In this document: one piece after another, positions 1 to 5,140 of the stretch
Position numbering within the stretch: the first letter of the stretch is position 1
How the letters are laid out: each line of letters starts with the position of its first letter
Origin: Gemmatimonadota bacterium
GTDB taxonomy: Bacteria; Gemmatimonadota; Gemmatimonadetes; Longimicrobiales; Gaopeijiaceae
Length of the DNA: 5,140 bases
Direction of reading: 5' to 3'
Assembly: GCA_002731735.1 (NCBI GenBank)
Contig: PCCM01000063.1
Coordinates: 1-5,140, forward strand
Translations under genes and position numbers: made by a program
Notes under the pieces: model-generated
The model's database searches: none
Seen by the model: the letters and a program-made list of their open reading frames with translations, nothing else
Told to the model about the DNA's origin: nothing

Positions 1-840
1 GAGGGGCGGCGCCAGGACCTGATCGACGACGCGGCTGCGGCCAGTGATCCCGATCGAGGGGCGCCGCCGGTAGGTGGTGCGGCGTTCAGCGGAAACGTGC
101 TTGACGTCGGAACGGGAACCTACAACTACGTCTATATCGACGGCGGCGACCGGGTTGCCATCTACAACGGCGAGCCGCGAAGCTCGCTCGTCACGAACCC
201 CGCGGACGGCCGTGTTCCTGCCTTTACGCCCGAGGAGCAGCAGCGGCGCGCCGATAGAAGGGAGTTCAATCGCCAATTCGGCCCGTACGACAATCCTGAG
301 AATATGGACCTCGCCTTGCGCTGTATCACGTCGTTCGGGTCCAACGCCGGCCCGCCAATGCTCCCCAACGGGTTCTACAACAACAATTACACGATCGTGC
401 AGACCGCCGACCACATCCTGATCTTTACGGAGATGGTCCACGACGTGCGCATCATCCGCCTGGGCGAGCGTGTGCCGATGCCGGAGCATATGCGTCCCTG
501 GATGGGCGACTCGTGGGGTCACTGGGAGGGTGATACACTCGTGATCGAGACCACCAACCTCTCGGCCAAGCAGCTGAATGGGACGTTGACCTACCCTGGT
601 GGCTCTGACGAGACGAGGGTGACTGAGCGCCTCACGCGGGTGGACGAGTTCACGATCAACTACGAGTTCACGGTAGACGACCCCGGGGCATACACCGGGG
701 AGTGGGGAGGCGAGGTACCGATGAGGGCGCTGGACGGCCTCATATACGAGTATGCTTGCCACGAAGGGAACTACGCCCTCGGCAACGTTCTTAGGGGAGC
801 CCGTTACGAGGAACGTCTGGAGGCGGAGAACCAGAGGTAG
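1..840 (+). CDS. Uncharacterised secreted-type protein, 3' part (N-terminus outside window)
   Basis: The frame is open from base 1 to a TAG at 838-840, giving 279 residues. The GTG at 97 is not a credible start, because family-like sequence continues upstream of it to the window edge. The protein matches, from memory, an abundant uncharacterised family of Acidobacteriota, Gemmatimonadota and related metagenomes. Its hallmarks, in partial numbering, are a DGRVPAFTPEEQ segment (about 69-80), an RCI...GPPMLP...YNNNY block (about 107-130), the core WMGDSWGHWEGDTLVIETTN (167-186) and a near-C-terminal EYACHEGNY (about 250-258). Only two cysteines are visible (about 108 and 253), one in each of the RCI and ACHEGNY motifs; they could form a disulfide in an exported protein (inference). 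The missing N-terminus, roughly 80-100 residues, would be expected to hold a signal peptide. No catalytic function is known to me. It converges tail to tail with the SMP-30 gene and is probably not in the same transcription unit. Confidence 0.85.
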   Translation, partial: EGRRQDLIDDAAAASDPDRGAPPVGGAAFSGNVLDVGTGTYNYVYIDGGDRVAIYNGEPRSSLVTNPADGRVPAFTPEEQQRRADRREFNRQFGPYDNPENMDLALRCITSFGSNAGPPMLPNGFYNNNYTIVQTADHILIFTEMVHDVRIIRLGERVPMPEHMRPWMGDSWGHWEGDTLVIETTNLSAKQLNGTLTYPGGSDETRVTERLTRVDEFTINYEFTVDDPGAYTGEWGGEVPMRALDGLIYEYACHEGNYALGNVLRGARYEERLEAENQR

Positions 841-862
841 TTCCCGACCTACAGAATCCGCC
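822..862. other. Weak inverted repeat spanning the convergent gene ends
   Basis: GGCGGA (822-827) pairs with TCCGCC (857-862), and inside it GTAG (837-840) pairs with CTAC (849-852). It covers both stop codons of the convergent genes. No T-run follows on either strand, so it is not a textbook intrinsic terminator. It could be a modest bidirectional stem or simply chance in GC-rich DNA. Confidence 0.2.
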
Positions 863-1844
863 CTTCCGTCGTTAGCTGAATTCGATAGAGACCCGTGCGC
901 GCCGTCATGTAGAGTGTGTACCCGTCGTCACCCCAGGCCACGTTGGCCGGCACCTCGTCGGGTTGGATGGTTCCCAGATGTGTGCCGTCAGGCGCGAAGA
1001 TCCAGACGCCGCCCGGTCCCGTCGCGAAGATGTTCCCAGCGAGGTCGACCGTCATACCGTCGGGAACCCCCGTTCCCATCTGGTCGCTGACGTCATAGAA
1101 GATACGCGGCTCCGACAGGCCTCGCTCGCCGATGTCATATTCGTACCAGACCATCTGGTTCTCGTCGGAGTTCGACACGTAGAGCGTCAGGTCATCGGGC
1201 GAGAGCACGATACCGTTTGGACGGGTCTGGTCCGCATTGAGCAATTGGAGGTCACCGGCAGGACTCAGCCGGTAGATGCCGTTGAAGTCGAGCTCTCGTA
1301 ACGGCGATTCCTCGAGCCCCTCCAGCCCATACGGGGGATCGGTGAAGTACAGCCAGCCGTCCAAACCGTAGACCAAGTCGTTCGGACTGTTGAGCCGCCT
1401 TCCTTGGTAGGTGTCCACCAACGTCGTCCGGGAGCCATCCTCCTCGAGCCGCGAGATGAGGCGATTTCCGTGCTCGGCGATAACGAGTTGCCCGTTCGAG
1501 TCGAGCGTCAGGCCGTTGGGGCTGACGGACCGGAGCCCCGTGGGGTCGCCCTCGAACACCGGGGCGATCAAGGGGCTTGCCCCGTACTCCTCGGTCCACT
1601 GGTAGATGATGTTGTCGCGCACGTCGGAGAAGATGAGCACGTACGAATCCCAGATCCAAACAGGCCCTTCGATGAATACGAACCCGTCGGCCAGCTTCTC
1701 GATTCGAGCGTTGGTGGGAACGATGTCGTCGAGAGCCGGGTCGACACGGAGGATGGACCCGACGCCCGATCCGGCCTCATCCTGCACACAGGCCCCAGCT
1801 ACGATGAGGAGGACCAACACGCCCGCGAGTCTTAGTTTCTTCAT
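849..1844 (-). CDS. SMP-30/gluconolactonase/LRE-family lipoprotein, putative lactonase
   Basis: A 331-residue protein of the SMP-30 six-bladed beta-propeller family, whose members hydrolyse sugar lactones or related esters using one divalent metal. The metal ligands are recognisable: Glu59 in FIEGPVW, Asn210 in RPNGI and Asp262 in VPDGMTVD, with Asn155 in NSPNDLVYG at the substrate side. They correspond to human SMP-30 Glu18, Asn154, Asp204 and Asn103, at similar spacing. The N-terminus MKKLRLAGVLVLLIVAGAC is a lipoprotein signal peptide with the lipid-acceptor Cys at 19. The -3 position is Ala, a permitted but less common lipobox variant. The ATG at 1844 is chosen because the longer reading starts at a TTG (1880) inside the upstream gene and adds 12 polar residues before the signal. 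The start lies 10 bp after the stop of the molybdoenzyme gene and no good Shine-Dalgarno is visible, which suggests translational coupling. The substrate is unknown. A lactone made by the neighbouring PQQ enzyme is a reasonable guess only. Confidence 0.88.
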   Translation of the reverse strand: MKKLRLAGVLVLLIVAGACVQDEAGSGVGSILRVDPALDDIVPTNARIEKLADGFVFIEGPVWIWDSYVLIFSDVRDNIIYQWTEEYGASPLIAPVFEGDPTGLRSVSPNGLTLDSNGQLVIAEHGNRLISRLEEDGSRTTLVDTYQGRRLNSPNDLVYGLDGWLYFTDPPYGLEGLEESPLRELDFNGIYRLSPAGDLQLLNADQTRPNGIVLSPDDLTLYVSNSDENQMVWYEYDIGERGLSEPRIFYDVSDQMGTGVPDGMTVDLAGNIFATGPGGVWIFAPDGTHLGTIQPDEVPANVAWGDDGYTLYMTARTGLYRIQLTTEGRIL

Positions 1845-1854
1845 CTGGTCGGGG

Positions 1855-3018
1855 CTACGACACCTGAATCGTACGCTCAAACAACTCGTTGTTCTCCCAG
1901 CGAGTCAGCTTCATGCTGAGGTCCACCGGTTGCGTACGCCCGTCCACATCGGTGGCGCGCGAGACCAGGGTGTGTTCGCCGGGAGTGAGTCCCTCCGTCT
2001 CAAACGTGAAGAACGTCCACGTGTGCGGATCGTCCGGCCGATCCATGGTGGCGGCACGCCAAGCTCCGTCGTCAACGCGGACCTCGACCCTGTCCAACGG
2101 CGTTCCGTCACTCCAGGCCGCCCCGAAGATCGTGAACTGATCCTCGGCACGAGTCACTCTCGCGATGACCGACTTAACCCGCTGGTGTGTAACCGACGTC
2201 TCCAGCCATTCGGTCCGGCCGTTTTCCTCCCGCCCCATGAGAGTGACGTAGTCCTTGGCCATGAAACGTGTCATGAGTCGATCGACGCCCAGCTCGATCC
2301 GCTCGAGCCATTTGACCTGGGCGATCCCGTACCAGCCGGGAACGATGAGGCGCACCGGGAAACCATGGGCTACCGGTAGAGGCTCGCCGTTCATCTCGTA
2401 GGCCAGAATAGGGCCCAACTCGTTCACATGCTCCAAGGACATGGAGCGGGCGAAGTTCTGTTCGTACTCCTGGCCTCGAATTTCCTCTGTTCCGGTATCG
2501 GCACCCCAGAAATAGACCTCCCGCGAATCAGCCGTCGGCCTGACTTCCGCGAGGAGTGGCATGAGCGCGGCTCCGGCCCAGGTGGCGTTCCCCACCATAC
2601 CGTGGACCAGCCCCCTGGAATTTCCCGAACATTCGAACACCGTGGTGGGCTCGACCTTCGGTCGCGCCTTGAGCTCGTCAAGGGTCAAGGTGATCGGTCG
2701 CTCGACGAGGCCCGTCACCTGGAGGCGGTACGCCGAAGCGTCCACTTCGGGAGTCCCGTAATGGCCGATGGAGAAGAAGTCTTCCGTGGGAGTCAACCAC
2801 GAAGTGAGTTCTCGCAGGTCCTGGGCCATCCGGCTCGCCCCTCGATAGTTTGCCATATCCGTGAACGGCACCACCGTGACTTCCTGCTTGAACCAGCTTG
2901 CGGGCCACCCAGGCACCGGGGTTACGGCCAGCCCGACCGAAACCAGACCCGCTTGTTTCAGCATTTCGCGCCGGCTGACGTCGAAATCTAGGGGGCCGGC
3001 GGGATGGTCGTTTTTCAC
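1855..3018 (-). CDS. Sulfite oxidase-family molybdopterin oxidoreductase, Tat-exported
   Basis: A 387-residue protein with the full sulfite oxidase architecture. It has a Tat signal (SRREMLK at 15-21, Met in place of the usual Phe, then a hydrophobic stretch to about 35), a molybdopterin-binding domain (about 80-245) and a Mo-co dimerisation domain (about 278-378). The Mo-ligand cysteine is Cys130 in FECSGNSRG. Other family signatures are WAGA (147-150), AYEMNGEPLP...HGFPVRLIVPG (206-228), VKWLERIEL (235-243) and a KDY motif whose Tyr257 aligns with human sulfite oxidase Tyr343. The dimerisation domain argues against the MsrP/YedY branch. No CXXCH or haem domain is present, so electrons must go to a separate acceptor. 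The segment FFSIGHYG (81-88) aligns with the usual FFxRNH, so Ile84 replaces a substrate-pocket Arg. True sulfite oxidation is therefore uncertain. The start is GTG, supported by a GGAG 7 nt upstream. It is the second gene of the leftward block. Confidence 0.9.
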   Translation of the reverse strand: MKNDHPAGPLDFDVSRREMLKQAGLVSVGLAVTPVPGWPASWFKQEVTVVPFTDMANYRGASRMAQDLRELTSWLTPTEDFFSIGHYGTPEVDASAYRLQVTGLVERPITLTLDELKARPKVEPTTVFECSGNSRGLVHGMVGNATWAGAALMPLLAEVRPTADSREVYFWGADTGTEEIRGQEYEQNFARSMSLEHVNELGPILAYEMNGEPLPVAHGFPVRLIVPGWYGIAQVKWLERIELGVDRLMTRFMAKDYVTLMGREENGRTEWLETSVTHQRVKSVIARVTRAEDQFTIFGAAWSDGTPLDRVEVRVDDGAWRAATMDRPDDPHTWTFFTFETEGLTPGEHTLVSRATDVDGRTQPVDLSMKLTRWENNELFERTIQVS

Positions 3019-3025
3019 TGGATGT

Positions 3026-3029
3026 CTCC
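3026..3029 (-). promoter_or_regulatory. Shine-Dalgarno of the molybdoenzyme gene, supporting its GTG start
   Basis: On the minus strand GGAG lies 7 nt before the GTG at 3018-3016. There is no in-frame ATG close by that keeps the Tat signal and has a better site, so this ribosome binding site decides the non-ATG start. Confidence 0.65.
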
Positions 3030-3064
3030 GATAACAGGGTCCGATTCAGGCTAACACGATGGTC

Positions 3065-3098
3065 CGCGAATGATGCAGAAACAGGGGGTCATTTCGCG
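3065..3098 (-). other. Imperfect inverted repeat just after the PQQ dehydrogenase stop
   Basis: Plus-strand arms CGCGAATGA (3065-3073) and TCATTTCGCG (3089-3098) are complementary apart from one extra base, with a 15-nt loop. In the leftward mRNA the stem would begin one nucleotide after the TAG stop (3102-3100). No T-run follows, so it is not a classical rho-independent terminator. It could stabilise the 3' end of the first cistron after mRNA cleavage, partly terminate transcription, or bind a regulator. The function is inferred; the symmetry is seen directly. Confidence 0.45.
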
Positions 3099-3099
3099 T

Positions 3100-4899
3100 C
3101 TAGTTCCCGCCCGGGCGTGGCGCCATTCCATCCAGGCGGAACGTCCACATCCGGGGCCCCTCACGGGTGCTTCCGCCCGCGATGGACAGGTACTGAACAC
3201 CATCGAGCTCGTAGGTCATGGGTGTCGCGGTACCGCCCCCGACCTCGGTCTGCCAAAGCACCTCGCCGGTGGTCGCATCATGCGCGATGAGCAGACTTCC
3301 CGAGCCACGGAACACAAGGTTACCCCCGGTCGACATCGTGCCGCCGTTCCCCGCCCCAAAGCCTTCCTCGGACGCAGCGCGCCAGACCTCGCGGTTGGTC
3401 GCAGGATCGCGTGCCGAGAGCAGCGTCCTGGGTCCGGTCAACTCCGGCCGCTCCGGCCGAGCTCTGCTGCCACCTCCCCGTATGGTCGTGCCCGTATTCC
3501 ACTGTCCGAGTGTATACCGGAAATCGGTGACCATCTCGTAGTATGACTGCGTGTTCTGGACCGGAAGGTAAACGAGGCCGGTCGTCGGATTCCATGACAT
3601 GGGGCGCCAGTTGTGCGCGCCGGTCGGACCGGGTGAGAGATAGGCCCCCTGGCGGTTCATACCGTAGCGGGCCTCAGGCGTCTCGATCGGTCGTCCGGTC
3701 GCCTGGTCTATTCCGGATGCCCAGGTCACGTCGTCGGCGTAGGCCTCCCCGGATATGAACTCGCCGGTCAGACGGTCGATGACAAAAAAGAAGCCGTTCT
3801 TCGGCGCCTGAACGATGACGTTACGCTCCCGCCCGTCGATCGTCAGATCCAATAACATCATGGGCTGCGTGGCTGTATAGTCCCAGTCGTCGCCGGGTGT
3901 CGTCTGATAGTACCAAACCAACTCACCATCGTCCGCGTTGAGGGCGAGGATGGAAGAGAGGTAGAGGTTGTCGCCGCCGCCCGGGCTTCGGATGTCGCGG
4001 TTCCAGGGAGCACCATTCCCGGTGCCCACGTACACCAAGTTGGCCTCCGGGTCGAAGGCGAACGTGTCCCAGGCCGAGCCACCGCCGCCGACCACCCACC
4101 ACTCGCCGAACCACGTCTCCGCGGCCACCCGCATCGCTTCGCTCTCGAACCCGTCCGCTGGATTACCAGGCACGGTGTATGTGCGCCAGGCCTGTTCGCC
4201 CGTCTCGGTATCGTAAGCCGTGACGTAACCCCGAATGCCGTACTCCGCGCCACCGTTACCGATGATCACGTTCCCGGCGGCGATTCGCGGCGCGCCGGTG
4301 ATGCTGTAGTCTTGCCCGGGAGGTGTGGTCTGCTGGACCCACTCCACCAAGCCCGTCTCCTTGTTCAGCGCCACCAGCCGTCCGTCCAAAAGCCCTGCGA
4401 ACACATGGTTTTCATAAATCGCGAGCCCCCGGTTCACATCCCCGCAACAGACGCTCGGACCCCCGTTCCTCTCGTCGGGAATTCCGGGGTCCCACTGCCA
4501 TATTTTCTCTCCAGTGCGGGCATCGAGAGCGAAGACGAAGCTGTGCGGTCCCGTTGCGTACATCACACCGTTCGAAACCAGCGGCGTCGTTTCGAGCCTC
4601 GCTCCGGCTTTGGGGATCTCCCAACTCCAGGCGAGCCCCAACCGGTCGATGTTGTCGGAGTTGATCTGATCGAGCGGGCTGTAGTGCGTTTCAGCCTGGT
4701 CTCTACCGTAGGTCAACCATTCCTCCGGAGCCGCCTCCTGCAACGCCAGGGCTCCAGGGCCGTCGGATTGTTGGGCGGCCGCCGGCTGCCCAGCGAAGGA
4801 CCCGAGTGGCATGACAACACCCGCGAGAGCGCCGAGTAGGGCGACAACCAACCACCGATCGTTCGACGACCGATCTTTTCGAAGTGGACGCTGCATCAT
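3100..4899 (-). CDS. PQQ-dependent alcohol/sugar dehydrogenase (quinoprotein), periplasmic
   Basis: A 599-residue eight-bladed propeller dehydrogenase that should oxidise an alcohol or sugar in the periplasm with pyrroloquinoline quinone. A Sec signal spans about 1-42 (hydrophobic core about 16-37, likely cleavage after AAA at 40-42). The adjacent-cysteine pair Cys151-Cys152 in PSVCCGDVNRG forms the vicinal disulfide typical of PQQ alcohol dehydrogenases. The metal and active-site residues are Glu219 (GNGGAEYGIRG), Asn295 (GTGNGAPWN) and the catalytic Asp340 (DDWDYT), with Lys367 in APKNG and GAHNW at 427-431. Tryptophan-docking repeats of the type AxDxxTGExxW recur near 124, 177, 228, 319, 496 and 539. 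Thr342, two residues after the catalytic Asp, occupies the place of the extra Asp of lanthanide enzymes, so Ca2+ is the likelier metal. There is no C-terminal cytochrome c domain, so it resembles type I soluble enzymes and needs an external acceptor. The ATG at 4899 is chosen over an upstream GTG (4956) because of a strong ribosome binding site and the signal peptide. The exact substrate cannot be read from the sequence. Confidence 0.92.
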   Translation of the reverse strand: MMQRPLRKDRSSNDRWLVVALLGALAGVVMPLGSFAGQPAAAQQSDGPGALALQEAAPEEWLTYGRDQAETHYSPLDQINSDNIDRLGLAWSWEIPKAGARLETTPLVSNGVMYATGPHSFVFALDARTGEKIWQWDPGIPDERNGGPSVCCGDVNRGLAIYENHVFAGLLDGRLVALNKETGLVEWVQQTTPPGQDYSITGAPRIAAGNVIIGNGGAEYGIRGYVTAYDTETGEQAWRTYTVPGNPADGFESEAMRVAAETWFGEWWVVGGGGSAWDTFAFDPEANLVYVGTGNGAPWNRDIRSPGGGDNLYLSSILALNADDGELVWYYQTTPGDDWDYTATQPMMLLDLTIDGRERNVIVQAPKNGFFFVIDRLTGEFISGEAYADDVTWASGIDQATGRPIETPEARYGMNRQGAYLSPGPTGAHNWRPMSWNPTTGLVYLPVQNTQSYYEMVTDFRYTLGQWNTGTTIRGGGSRARPERPELTGPRTLLSARDPATNREVWRAASEEGFGAGNGGTMSTGGNLVFRGSGSLLIAHDATTGEVLWQTEVGGGTATPMTYELDGVQYLSIAGGSTREGPRMWTFRLDGMAPRPGGN

Positions 4900-4906
4900 G
4901 GAATGG

Positions 4907-4912
4907 CTCCTT
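4907..4912 (-). promoter_or_regulatory. Strong Shine-Dalgarno deciding the PQQ dehydrogenase start
   Basis: Minus-strand AAGGAG is 7 nt upstream of the ATG at 4899-4897 and 10 nt upstream of a second, adjacent ATG (4896-4894). It selects one of these two Met codons and rules against the longer reading from a GTG at 4956, which would place this site inside the coding sequence. Confidence 0.8.
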
Positions 4913-4960
4913 TTGGTGACCTTTAGCGGGGCGAAACACCCGGCCCTACAAAGCACCCGG

Positions 4961-4975
4961 TTCCCCCGTGGGGAA
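4961..4975. other. Short GC hairpin in the upstream region of the PQQ dehydrogenase
   Basis: TTCCCC (4961-4966) and GGGGAA (4970-4975) form a perfect 6-bp inverted repeat around a 3-nt loop, about 62 bp upstream of the PQQ dehydrogenase start. It would lie in the leader of the leftward mRNA or in its promoter. No T-run adjoins it. It may be an operator half-site pair or a leader hairpin, or a chance structure. I could not identify convincing -35/-10 boxes for the leftward block in 4900-5082. Confidence 0.3.
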
Positions 4976-5051
4976 TAGCGTAGGGTGGAGGGTCGGGGAA
5001 GGGCAAGAGGGGGCCGCGCTCGACGTATCGTTTGCGGACTTGTTTCCTGAG

Positions 5052-5063
5052 TTAACTAGTTAA
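5052..5063. promoter_or_regulatory. Perfect 12-bp palindrome, candidate operator
   Basis: TTAACTAGTTAA is identical to its reverse complement. It stands out as AT-rich in a GC-rich intergenic region between two divergent genes, about 150 bp upstream of the PQQ dehydrogenase start and 19 bp before a candidate rightward start at 5083. A CTAGT from its core recurs at 5070-5074. This is the geometry of a binding site for a dimeric repressor that controls its own gene, and possibly the divergent block. The regulator is not identified. Confidence 0.45.
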
Positions 5064-5082
5064 GTCATCCTAGTATGAAACC

Positions 5083-5140
5083 ATGCACAAGATCCAAAAA
5101 CGCCTCAAGAAGTTTGAAATCCAACCCATGGGCCTCTTGG
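5083..5140 (+). CDS. Possible start of a divergent gene, truncated by window end
   Basis: The ATG at 5083 opens a frame of 19 complete codons that runs off the window. The residues read MHKIQKRLKKFEIQPMGLL, an amphipathic, Lys-rich start. The frame has a TAG at 5071-5073, so no earlier start is available. There is no Shine-Dalgarno in the preceding 18 bases. A TAGTAT at 5071-5076 could act as a -10 box for a leaderless mRNA, but this is speculative. The FExQxMxLL spacing is loosely like the first helix of PadR-type regulators, and the palindrome just upstream would fit an autoregulated transcription factor. Nineteen residues are too few to assign a family. Confidence 0.35.
   Translation, partial: MHKIQKRLKKFEIQPMGLL

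Noticed and set aside
97..99. GTG at 97 as the start of the leftmost gene
   Set aside because: The same frame is open to base 1 and reads like the family's usual sequence upstream, with no ribosome binding site before the GTG; the gene is truncated by the window edge.
1845..1880. Longer N-terminus of the SMP-30 protein from a TTG at 1880
   Set aside because: It would put 12 polar residues before an evident lipoprotein signal peptide and overlap the upstream gene; the ATG at 1844 explains the signal directly.
1606..2379. Long rightward frame (257 codons) opposite the molybdoenzyme and SMP-30 genes
   Set aside because: It spans two well-supported opposite-strand genes and their junction, has no recognisable motifs, and is explained by GC-rich codon bias leaving the antisense frame open.
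2428..2991. Rightward frame of 187 codons opposite the Tat signal and Mo domain
   Set aside because: It is a shadow of the molybdoenzyme gene, with no family features and an Arg/Pro/His-rich composition typical of antisense frames.
1855..3018. MsrP/YedY-type methionine sulfoxide reductase
   Set aside because: The C-terminal Mo-co dimerisation domain and the HGFPVR...VKWL pattern followed by a KDY motif indicate the sulfite oxidase branch; MsrP lacks the dimerisation domain.
4312..4839. Rightward frame of 175 codons opposite the PQQ dehydrogenase N-terminal half
   Set aside because: The opposite strand encodes conserved quinoprotein motifs there, including the vicinal cysteines; the rightward product has no domain signature.
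3100..4899. Quinohaemoprotein (type II) alcohol dehydrogenase with a fused cytochrome c
   Set aside because: The product ends after the last propeller blade and contains no CXXCH haem motif.
4900..4956. Longer N-terminus of the PQQ dehydrogenase from a GTG at 4956
   Set aside because: A strong AAGGAG lies inside that extension at the right distance from the ATG at 4899, and the extension is not signal-like.
5075..5140. Alternative rightward start at ATG 5075 in another frame
   Set aside because: It has no ribosome binding site and gives a Ser/Trp/Cys-rich peptide that looks less like coding sequence than the frame from 5083; neither can be proven from this window.

Overview
This window is GC-rich bacterial DNA with four clear protein genes and, at the right edge, a possible fifth gene start. 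The leftmost gene belongs to a secreted-protein family of unknown function that I know mainly from uncultured Acidobacteriota and Gemmatimonadota. Together with a Tat-exported molybdoenzyme and a PQQ enzyme, this points to an aerobic, envelope-oxidising Gram-negative of that kind. The phylum is an inference, not something the window proves.

Layout. Bases 1-840 (+) hold the 3' part of the uncharacterised gene, whose start lies outside the window. It converges, with only 8 bp between stop codons, on a leftward block that starts near 4899. In transcription order the block is: a Sec-exported PQQ-dependent dehydrogenase (4899-3100), an 81-bp gap with an imperfect inverted repeat, a Tat-exported molybdenum oxidoreductase of the sulfite oxidase family (3018-1855, GTG start), a 10-bp gap, and an SMP-30/gluconolactonase-family lipoprotein (1844-849). 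Bases 4900-5082 are non-coding and contain a small GC hairpin and a perfect 12-bp AT-rich palindrome. A divergent rightward reading frame opens at 5083 and runs off the window.

How the genes may work together. All three leftward products carry export signals of three different kinds (Sec, Tat, lipoprotein), so the block looks like a cell-envelope oxidation module. The PQQ enzyme would oxidise an alcohol or sugar, possibly to a lactone that the SMP-30 protein could open. The molybdoenzyme would carry out a second oxidation. No cytochrome c, PQQ-synthesis or Moco-synthesis gene is in the window, so electron acceptors and cofactors must come from elsewhere. The most notable detail is that the molybdoenzyme keeps the Mo-binding cysteine but has Ile where sulfite oxidases usually have a substrate-pocket Arg. 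Its substrate may therefore not be plain sulfite.
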